Of a stretch of DNA of 13,286 bases, positions 6,879 through 12,560 are shown piece after piece. Origin of the DNA: Candidatus Dormiibacterota bacterium (GTDB lineage Bacteria; Chloroflexota; Dormibacteria; Aeolococcales; Bog-877); the NCBI GenBank assembly GCA_030038765.1, contig JASHRA010000113.1, forward strand, positions 1-13,286, in the 5' to 3' direction. The translations under genes were made by a program, and so were the position numbers. Every line of letters begins with the position of its first letter. Position 1 is the stretch's first letter. The notes beneath the pieces are model-generated. The model ran no database searches. It was not told the DNA's origin and saw nothing but the letters and a program-made list of their open reading frames with translations.

Positions 6879-7907
6879 TCAGCCGCCGAGGTACGACATC
6901 TCCGGCTTGGGCCTCCGGCCGGGCAGGTCCTGGCGCTGCGAGCGCAGCTCGGAGTAGCGGTCCACGCGCCGGCTCCAGAGGCCGCCCATCTCGCGGCCCA
7001 GCTCCTCTCGGGTGGCGCCCGCCCTGATGACGGACTTCAGGTCGTGCCCGCTGGCGGAGAAGAGGCAGGTGTGGAGGTGGCCGTCGGCGGTGAGTCGGAG
7101 GCGGCCGCAGGTGGAGCAGAAGGGGACCGTCACCGAGCTGATGACCCCCACCTCGCCACCCCCGTCGCGGTAGGAGTAGGTGCGCGCCACCGCCTGGGTA
7201 GGTCCCTGGTCCACTGGCTCCAGCGGCCAGCGCTGGGAGAGGACCCGGAGCACCTCGGCGCTGGGGACCACCTCCTCCATGCGCCAGCCGTGGCTCTCGC
7301 CCACGTCCATGTACTCGATGAGGCGCAGGACGTGGCCCCCGCGGCGGGCGAAGTCGGCCAGATCCAGGATGCCGTCGTCGTTGAGCCCGCGGCGGACCAC
7401 CGCGTTCAGCTTGACCGGACCCAGGCCCGCCCGCGCCGCGGCGTCGATTCCCTCCAGGACGGGCTCGATGGGGAGCCCGACCCCGTTCATGAGCCGGAAG
7501 ACCTGGGGGTCGATCGAGTCCAGGCTGACGGTGACCCGCTTCAGGCCCGCCCGGGCCAGCTCGCTGGCCTGGCGGGCCAAGAGGAAGCCGTTGGTGGTGA
7601 GGGCCAGGTCCTCCAGGCCGGGAATGCGGGCGAGCATGCCGACCAGGACCGGGAGGTCGCGTCGCAGCAGCGGTTCGCCGCCGGTGAGACGGACCTTGCG
7701 GACGCCCAGGTCGGTGGCCGCTAGGGCCACCTCCGCGATCTCCTCGAAGGTCAGCAGCTCAGGTCGGGGCAGGAAGCGGAAACCGGGGCCGAAGACCGCG
7801 AGAGGCATGCAGTACTGGCAGCGGAAGTTGCAGCGGTCGGTGACGGAGACGCGCAGGTCCCGCAGTCGGCGCCCCAGCAGGTCCTTGACTGGCGCCATGT
7901 TTCTCAT
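6879..7907 (-). CDS. moaA: GTP 3',8-cyclase MoaA (molybdenum cofactor synthesis)
   Basis: 342 residues, typical length. This radical SAM enzyme carries the N-terminal cluster motif C26-N-F-R-C30-Q-Y-C33, GGEP at 76-79, and the second, substrate-binding cluster cysteines C264, C267 and C281 (PFCSTCGRLRLTADG...HTC). It ends in the family's Gly-Gly tail (SYLGG). MoaA converts GTP to 3',8-cyclo-GTP, the first step of molybdopterin synthesis, with MoaC completing the rearrangement; no moaC or other moa/moe gene is in the window. The ATG at 7907 has a GGGGG run a few bases upstream; a second ATG three codons in is possible. It sits 71 nt downstream of hpnH and 49 nt upstream of corA. That grouping has no obvious pathway logic. 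Confidence 0.95.
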   Translation of the reverse strand: MRNMAPVKDLLGRRLRDLRVSVTDRCNFRCQYCMPLAVFGPGFRFLPRPELLTFEEIAEVALAATDLGVRKVRLTGGEPLLRRDLPVLVGMLARIPGLEDLALTTNGFLLARQASELARAGLKRVTVSLDSIDPQVFRLMNGVGLPIEPVLEGIDAAARAGLGPVKLNAVVRRGLNDDGILDLADFARRGGHVLRLIEYMDVGESHGWRMEEVVPSAEVLRVLSQRWPLEPVDQGPTQAVARTYSYRDGGGEVGVISSVTVPFCSTCGRLRLTADGHLHTCLFSASGHDLKSVIRAGATREELGREMGGLWSRRVDRYSELRSQRQDLPGRRPKPEMSYLGG

Positions 7908-7942
7908 CGTACCCCCGTGCCGGAAAGGGTCCTCCGAGTGAG

Positions 7943-7969
7943 AGGGGAGTGCTCTCTGCGGCCTCCCCT
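7943..7969 (-). other. Hairpin between hpnH and moaA
   Basis: Perfect 7-bp arms AGGGGAG (7943-7949) and CTCCCCT (7963-7969) with a 13-nt loop, lying just after the hpnH stop. There is no T-tract. It may be a partial terminator or an mRNA stem separating hpnH from moaA expression, or it may be chance in GC-rich DNA. Confidence 0.3.
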
Positions 7970-7978
7970 AGGCAGCCG

Positions 7979-8983
7979 CTAGTGGGCCACCGCCGCGCGC
8001 AGCGATTCCCTCAACGATCCCATGGTGCTCATCACCGCCGTGGGCTCGTAGCCGCAGTGGGCCATGCAGTTGGCGCACTTGGGGTTGCGGCCCCGTCCGT
8101 AGTGCTCCCACTCGGTCGTCTCCAGCAGCTCCTTGTAGGAGCCGACATAGCCGTCGGAGAGGAGGTAGCAGGGCCGCTGCCAGCCGAAGACGGAGTAGCA
8201 GGGGATGCCCCAGGCGGTGCAGGAGAAGTCCACCTTGCCCTCCAGGAAGTCGAGGAAGAGCGGCGAGTGGTTGAGCCGCCACTTCTTGCGCCTTCCCTCG
8301 GAGAAGGCCTCCTTGAAGATGGCCCGGGTGCGCTCGACGCCCATGAAGTGCTCCTGGTCGGGGGCCTTCTCGTAGGCGTAGGCGGGCGAGATCTGCATGT
8401 TGTCCACCTTCAGGTCGTCGTTGAGGAAGTCCAGCACGTCGCGCACCGAGGTGGCGTCGTCCTGGGTGAAGAAGGTGGTGTTGGTGGTGACGCGGAAGCC
8501 GCGCTGCTTGGCCTCCTTGATGGCGGCCACGGCCTTGTCGAAGACCCCCTGGCGGCAGACGGAGGCGTCGTGGCGCTCGCGCAGCCCATCGACGTGGATC
8601 GACCAGGCGAAGTAGGGATGGGGCTTGAAGAGGTCCAGCTTGCGCTCCATCAGGATCGCGTTGGTGCAGAGGTAGACGAACTTCTTGCGCTCCAGCAGCG
8701 CCTCGACGATCTTGTCGATCTCCTTGTGGACCAGCGGCTCGCCGCCGGCGATGGAAACCACCGGAGCACCGCACTCCTCGATGGCGTCGACGCACTGCTG
8801 GACCGAGAGCCGCCGCCTCAGGATGTCGTCCGGGTGCTGGATCTTGCCGCAGCCGGCGCACTCCAGGTTGCACTGGTAGAGGGGCTCCAGCTGCAGCACC
8901 AGGGGGAACTTGTCCACGTGCCTCAGACGCTGAGACATGAGGTAGGTGCCAACCTTGACCTTCTGGCGAAGGGGAATCGACAT
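7979..8983 (-). CDS. hpnH: HpnH, adenosylhopane synthase (radical SAM, hopanoid side chain)
   Basis: 334 residues. The start MSIPLRQKVKVGTYL matches the family beginning (M(A/S)IPLRQ...), and an AGGGAG ribosome site (8997-8992) lies 8 nt upstream. An in-frame GTG at 8992 is too close to that site. Visible motifs are the radical SAM cysteines C38-x3-C42-x2-C45 in LEPLYQCNLECAGCGKI, SIAGGEP near 77-83, and the C-terminal C303-x2-C306-x3-C310 (NPKCANCMAHCGYEP). HpnH joins the 5'-deoxyadenosyl radical to diploptene, giving adenosylhopane, the entry to extended C35 hopanoids that stiffen membranes. No shc or other hpn gene is adjacent. It may be the first gene of an hpnH-moaA-corA unit and is divergent from a MerR-family regulator. 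Confidence 0.94.
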   Translation of the reverse strand: MSIPLRQKVKVGTYLMSQRLRHVDKFPLVLQLEPLYQCNLECAGCGKIQHPDDILRRRLSVQQCVDAIEECGAPVVSIAGGEPLVHKEIDKIVEALLERKKFVYLCTNAILMERKLDLFKPHPYFAWSIHVDGLRERHDASVCRQGVFDKAVAAIKEAKQRGFRVTTNTTFFTQDDATSVRDVLDFLNDDLKVDNMQISPAYAYEKAPDQEHFMGVERTRAIFKEAFSEGRRKKWRLNHSPLFLDFLEGKVDFSCTAWGIPCYSVFGWQRPCYLLSDGYVGSYKELLETTEWEHYGRGRNPKCANCMAHCGYEPTAVMSTMGSLRESLRAAVAH

Positions 8984-9018
8984 CGGCCACACTCCCTGGG
9001 CTCGCGACGGATCGTTTA

Positions 9019-9051
9019 GGACTCTAAACCTTGATACGGTTATAGAGTCAA
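9019..9051. promoter_or_regulatory. Divergent hpnH/merR promoter with interrupted dyad
   Basis: Arms GACTCTAAACC (9020-9030) and GGTTATAGAGTC (9038-9049) form an inverted repeat with one extra base in the right arm and a 7-nt centre. Toward hpnH, TTGACT (9051-9046), a 17-bp spacer and TTTAGA (9028-9023) make a good sigma-70-like promoter. It leaves a leader of ~30 nt containing the AGGGAG ribosome site. Toward merR, TAGAGT (9043-9048) ends 6 nt before the GTG at 9055, as in a leaderless gene. The dyad could be a MerR-type operator, or simply two opposed -10 boxes. Confidence 0.6.
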
Positions 9052-9054
9052 CGA

Positions 9055-10014
9055 GTGATCTCCGAAGGGCCTCTCCTGGGGGGCGATCCCAGGCTACTGA
9101 AGATCGGCGAGGCGGCCGCCCTGACCGGGGTCAGCCAGGGCCGCATCCGCCACTACCAGCGCCGGGGCCTGGTCCGTCCCGGGCGCAGCCTCAGCGGCTA
9201 CCGCTACTTCGGCGCCGACGACCTCCTCCGCCTGCTCCAGATCGACCTGCTGCGGGGCCTCGGCATGGGCCTGGAGGAGATCCGCCGCTCCCTCCCAGGA
9301 CAGCTGGAGCCGGGATCGCTGGGCGAGCTCCTGCGCCAGCACCGGGCCACCCTCCTGGAGGAGCGCGGCCGGCTCCAGCGCCTGCTCGACGCCATCGACG
9401 CCGCCCTTGAGACGCCCGGTGCCAGCGCCGAGACGGTGGCCTCGCTGCTGGCCGCGGCCAACGCCCGCCCGGGCGAGAGCCTGGGCATCTTCGGGCGCCT
9501 CAGCCGACCCCTCTCGGCGGAGGCGGCGCAGGTTTACCGGGGCCTGCTGGGCGGCGGCTGGGGACTGCCCGTGCCCTCCATCTTCGGCCGCCTGCTACTC
9601 CCGGCCCAGGTCAGTGAGCTCCTGGAGCAGGTGGCCAGGGCTCCCGGGCACCCGGTCCTCTTCCAGCGCATCCGGCTGTTGGCGGCCGAGATCGTCCGCC
9701 TGGCCCAGGATCCGGACCCCGGCCCGGCGGCGGCGGCCGAGCTGGCCGAGGGATGGCTCCGGGAGCTGGCCTCGGACCCGCTCCCCCAGGACGTCCAGCG
9801 GGCCCTGGACTCGACCCTGCCCCGCATAGGCCAGCTGGACCTGCTCAACCAGGGCTTCCGCCTCTGGGCCAGCTCCATCTCGCCGCTCGCCGCCGAGTTC
9901 CTGCTCCGGCTCCAGGCGGCGGCCGGCCAGCGCGCGATGCTGGTCCTGGGGGTGCTGGTCGCGCGGGCGCCACGGAGGAGCCGCCGTCGGCGGGCCAACT
10001 CCTCCTCTCCTTAG
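9055..10014 (+). CDS. MerR-family transcriptional regulator, cysteine-free
   Basis: 319 residues from a GTG with no Shine-Dalgarno but a TAGAGT box 6 nt upstream. The winged helix spans about residues 15-82: LKIGEAAALTGVSQGRIRHY, QRRGLVRP, then SGYRYFGADDLLRLLQI and GLGMGLEEI, with the coiled-coil helix after it. The ~220-residue C-terminal part is helical, Leu/Ala/Arg-rich, and matches no effector domain I recognise (no B12-binding motif). The protein has no cysteine at all, which argues against a thiolate metal sensor despite the downstream metal operon. Divergence from hpnH makes hpnH, and itself, the likeliest targets. The stop sits just before the CsoR operator. The last ~15 residues are Arg/Ser-rich. 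Confidence 0.8.
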   Translation: MISEGPLLGGDPRLLKIGEAAALTGVSQGRIRHYQRRGLVRPGRSLSGYRYFGADDLLRLLQIDLLRGLGMGLEEIRRSLPGQLEPGSLGELLRQHRATLLEERGRLQRLLDAIDAALETPGASAETVASLLAAANARPGESLGIFGRLSRPLSAEAAQVYRGLLGGGWGLPVPSIFGRLLLPAQVSELLEQVARAPGHPVLFQRIRLLAAEIVRLAQDPDPGPAAAAELAEGWLRELASDPLPQDVQRALDSTLPRIGQLDLLNQGFRLWASSISPLAAEFLLRLQAAAGQRAMLVLGVLVARAPRRSRRRRANSSSP

Positions 10015-10031
10015 ATACCCCCCAGGGGTAT
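10015..10031 (+). promoter_or_regulatory. CsoR/RcnR-type operator
   Basis: ATACCCCCCAGGGGTAT is a perfect inverted repeat with 7-bp arms ATACCCC/GGGGTAT and a 3-nt centre. This is the TACCC...GGGTA class of site known for CsoR/RcnR-family repressors. It begins at the merR stop. It overlaps a possible -10 TATGTT (10029-10034) that ends 7 nt before the preferred permease ATG at 10042. A repressor here would block the permease-csoR operon. A -35 is not evident. Confidence 0.8.
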
Positions 10032-10041
10032 GTTGTATGGC

Positions 10042-11799
10042 ATGGCTATCCTGGCCTCCCTGGGACAGGGGTTGGCGCAGGCCGCAGGCATGCTCTGGGC
10101 CACGCTCTGGGCCCTGGTGCTCGGCTTCGGCCTCTCCGGCGCCGTCCAGGCCTTCGTCTCGCGCCGGGAGATGCGACGCTGGCTGGCGGGGTCGGGGCCG
10201 CGCGAGGTGGCCCTGGCCGCCGGCTTCGGCGCCGCCTCCTCCTCCTGCTCCTACGCCGCCGCTGCTGTGGCCCGGAGCCTCTTCGCCCAGGGGGCCAGCT
10301 TCAGCTCCTCGATGGTCTTCATGTTCGCCTCCACCAACTTCGTCCTGGAGCTCGGCCTGGTCATGGTCGTGCTGCTCGGCTGGCAGTTCCTCGGCGCCGA
10401 GCTGGCCGGCGGGCTGGTGATGGTCGCGCTCTTCCCGCTGGTGGCGAGGGTCACGGTGCCGGAGGCGCTGGTCCGCGCCGCACGGCTGCGGCTCCAGGCC
10501 GGCGCCACCCAGCTGTCCCGGGAGCCGGCACCGGGCCTCAGCTGGTCGGAGAGGCTGCGCTCCGAGGCGCTCTGGGTGGCTGCCGCCCGCTACTGCCTCG
10601 CCGACCTGCGCATGCTCTGGAAGGAGATCGTCGGCGGCTTCCTCATCGCCGGGATGATCTCGGCCCTGGTGCCGGCGCGAGCCTGGTCCGCGCTCTTCCT
10701 CAGCGGCCACGGCCTCCTCTCCAGCCTGGAGAACGTCGCCGTCGGACCCCTGATCGCGGCCCTCAGCTTCGTCTGCTCGGTCGGCAACGTGCCCCTGGCG
10801 GCGGCCCTCTGGCGGGGCGGGATCAGCTTCGGGGCCGCCATCAGCTTCATCTACGCCGACCTCCTCACCGTGCCCCTCCTGCTCATCTACCGCCGCTACT
10901 ACGGGGCCCGCCTGGCGCTCCGCCTGGGGGCCACGTTCTGGCTCCTCATGGCCCTGGCGGGGCTGCTGGTCCAGCTCCTCTTCTCGGCCCTGGGCGCCCT
11001 GCCGCCCCACCTGCACCGCGCCCTCGGAGTGGGTGCCTTCGGCTCCCCCCTCGAGGCCAGCCTCGACCTGCTCGCCCTGGTAGCCCTCAGCGCGATGGTC
11101 CTGCTGGCTCGCCGCCCGCTCGGCGCCGCCGGGGCCAGCGCCCAGGTCCAGGACCCGGTCTGCGGCATGCAGCTGGACCCGGCCACGGCCCCGGAGCGGC
11201 TGCTGCACCGGGGCCGCCTCGTCTACTTCTGCTCCGAGCGCTGCCGGGACCGGTTCCTGGCCGACCAGGAACGCCTCCGAGGCCTAGCATCTCCCTTCAT
11301 GGGCGATCCAGGCGGAGATCGGGACCCGGTCTGCGGCATGCCGGTCGGCCCGGGAGAGGGCGTCGAGCTGGAGGCCGACGGCTCGCGACTCCGCTTCTGC
11401 TCCGAGGGCTGCCGCGAGCGCTGGGTCCGGGACCCGGAGCGCTTCCGTGCCCTCCCCGACCACCCTGCGGTCGACCCCGTCTGCGGCATGGACGTGGAGC
11501 AGGCGGGCGCTCCCAGCGCCCTCCACCGGGGCCGGACCTTCTACTTCTGCTCCCAGGGCTGCCGTCGCCGCTTCCTCGCCGATCCCGACGCCTACGGGGA
11601 GCTCCGCACCCTGGAGCCGGGCGGCCCCGGCTCCGACTGGCCCGTCGACCCCGTCTGCCAGATGCGCGTCGACCCCGAGTACCCGGGCGCGGTGCTGGAG
11701 CTGCCCGAGGGCAGGGTCTACTTCTGCTGCAGGCCCTGCGCCGACCAGTACCTGGCCTCGCGCTCGGCGCCGGCCGGGAGCGCGCCCGACCATGGCTGA
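10042..11799 (+). CDS. Permease (DUF318/ArsP_1-like) fused to four tandem YHS metal-binding domains
   Basis: 585 residues from the ATG at 10042; an ATG at 10030 would overlap the operator. Residues ~1-360 form eight or nine membrane helices with two half-repeats, each carrying a conserved cysteine: C69 in FGAASSSCSYA and C245 in SFVCSVGNVPLA. This is the signature of one permease clade in the DUF318 superfamily. The tail holds four YHS/TRASH-like modules at about 371-413, 428-470, 478-519 and 536-573. Each is DPVC-x-M followed by (Y/R)FC-x3-C. Cysteine triads are C374/C397/C401, C431/C453/C457, C481/C503/C507 and C539/C562/C566. Module four is variant (CQM for CGM, and an extra C563 in YFCC). 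CsoR context suggests copper: export, sequestration or delivery. Transport direction and substrate are inference. Confidence 0.85.
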   Translation: MAILASLGQGLAQAAGMLWATLWALVLGFGLSGAVQAFVSRREMRRWLAGSGPREVALAAGFGAASSSCSYAAAAVARSLFAQGASFSSSMVFMFASTNFVLELGLVMVVLLGWQFLGAELAGGLVMVALFPLVARVTVPEALVRAARLRLQAGATQLSREPAPGLSWSERLRSEALWVAAARYCLADLRMLWKEIVGGFLIAGMISALVPARAWSALFLSGHGLLSSLENVAVGPLIAALSFVCSVGNVPLAAALWRGGISFGAAISFIYADLLTVPLLLIYRRYYGARLALRLGATFWLLMALAGLLVQLLFSALGALPPHLHRALGVGAFGSPLEASLDLLALVALSAMVLLARRPLGAAGASAQVQDPVCGMQLDPATAPERLLHRGRLVYFCSERCRDRFLADQERLRGLASPFMGDPGGDRDPVCGMPVGPGEGVELEADGSRLRFCSEGCRERWVRDPERFRALPDHPAVDPVCGMDVEQAGAPSALHRGRTFYFCSQGCRRRFLADPDAYGELRTLEPGGPGSDWPVDPVCQMRVDPEYPGAVLELPEGRVYFCCRPCADQYLASRSAPAGSAPDHG

Positions 11800-12127
11800 G
11801 CTAGACCCGGTCCGGGAGCTGGCCCCGGCGCCGACCCACCACGGCCCCCGGCGCGGCGGCTACCAGGCCAGCAAGCGGGAGCTCCTGGTGCGCTTCCAGC
11901 GCGTCCAGGGCCAGGTGGGCGGCCTCCAGCGGATGGTCGAGGAGGAGCGCTACTGCCCCGAGGTCCTGGTCCAGATCCGCTCCGTCACCGCGGCCCTGGA
12001 GCAGATCGGCTACCTGCTGCTCCGGGAGCACCTCGGCCACTGCGTCTCCGAGGGGATCCAGCGGGGCGAGGGCGACCAGTACCTGGACGAGGTGATGGAG
12101 GTGATCCGAGGCTACGGCCGCCACTGA
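11792..12127 (+). CDS. csoR: CsoR-family copper-sensing repressor
   Basis: 111 residues, all-helical DUF156 family: RELLVRFQRVQGQVGGLQRMVEEERYCPEVLVQI, then AALEQIGYLLLREHLGHCV. The Cu(I) ligand pattern of M. tuberculosis CsoR is reproduced exactly in spacing: C55, H80 (+25) and C84 (+4). Second-shell Y54 and E100 (C84+16) are also present. RcnR-type and FrmR-type relatives differ in these positions, so Cu(I) is the best reading. CsoR tetramers bind GC-rich operators and release DNA on binding Cu(I). The ATG lies inside the permease gene and overlaps its end by 8 bp, so both are co-transcribed. The 10015-10031 dyad is the expected target, giving autorepression. Confidence 0.93.
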   Translation: MAELDPVRELAPAPTHHGPRRGGYQASKRELLVRFQRVQGQVGGLQRMVEEERYCPEVLVQIRSVTAALEQIGYLLLREHLGHCVSEGIQRGEGDQYLDEVMEVIRGYGRH

Positions 12128-12141
12128 GCCGAGAGCAGGAG

Positions 12142-12165
12142 GGCCGGCGGCCACCGCGCCGGGCC
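12142..12165 (+). terminator. Possible hairpin after csoR
   Basis: GGCCGGCG (12142-12149) can pair with CGCCGGGCC (12157-12165), with a one-base bulge and a 7-nt loop, 14 nt after the csoR stop. There is no T-run, so an intrinsic terminator is doubtful. Nothing else is visible in the 12128-12255 gap. Confidence 0.25.
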
Positions 12166-12255
12166 ACGAGCGACCCCGGACGCGACTCCCATCACCGCCA
12201 GTCGGCGATCAGTCCCTCGCTGCCCCGGCCCGTGCTCCGCGATCAGACTCATGGG

Positions 12256-12510
12256 ATGGAGATGCCCCAAGCCCTCCCCGCGCTGGAGGCCAGCCGGGAG
12301 CGAGCGCTCCGGGAGATCGAAGCGACCAGGCTGGAGATCGAGGCCATGGTGAGGCGGGTGGATCGCGCCCTCTCCGCCGTCGAGGCCGAGCCCGGCGCCG
12401 AGCCCCAGCACCGCGCCGCCCTGGCGCGGGCGCGGCGCGACCTGGAGGACGTGAAGCGCCGAATCCACCAGGACGCCTTCCTCCACTCCGACCTCCTGCC
12501 CCTGGAGTAG
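12256..12510 (+). CDS. Small putative helical-hairpin (coiled-coil) protein, unknown function
   Basis: 84 residues from the ATG at 12256; a GTG at 12232 would add eight. It is rich in Ala, Glu and Arg with heptad-like spacing. One helix spans about 9-44 (ALEASRERALREIEATRLEI...), then a PGAEP turn, then a second helix at about 50-72 (RAALARARRDLEDVKRRI), and a short tail SDLLPLE. It has no signal peptide, membrane helix or cysteine. I do not recognise a family. Codon positions look coding (strong G/C at third positions), but no clear ribosome site supports either start. It follows csoR by 128 bp and may or may not share its transcript. It is convergent with the methyltransferase-like gene. 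Confidence 0.5.
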   Translation: MEMPQALPALEASRERALREIEATRLEIEAMVRRVDRALSAVEAEPGAEPQHRAALARARRDLEDVKRRIHQDAFLHSDLLPLE

Positions 12511-12560
12511 GCGCGCAGCCTTGCCGCAGCCCTTCGGCGGGAGCCGGGTGAGTGCCCGCC

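Noticed and set aside
7949..9019. A 356-codon plus-strand frame opposite hpnH
   Set aside because: Antisense shadow of hpnH, which has complete radical SAM motifs and a ribosome site.
9055..10014. The MerR protein as the sensor for the downstream metal operon
   Set aside because: It has no cysteine, the CsoR dyad lies after its stop codon, and its own divergent promoter faces hpnH.
9595..11208. A 537-codon minus-strand frame opposite the permease
   Set aside because: Gln/Glu/Gly-rich shadow of a clearly coding permease with membrane helices and YHS motifs on the plus strand.
10042..11799. Arsenic (organoarsenical) permease ArsP
   Set aside because: Shared superfamily only; the regulator has Cu(I) ligands, no ars genes are nearby, and the cysteine motifs differ from the ArsP pattern as I recall it.
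9753..11804. A 683-codon plus-strand frame overlapping merR, permease and csoR
   Set aside because: Pro/Arg/Gly/Leu repeats without domains; it is an out-of-frame reading of the real genes.
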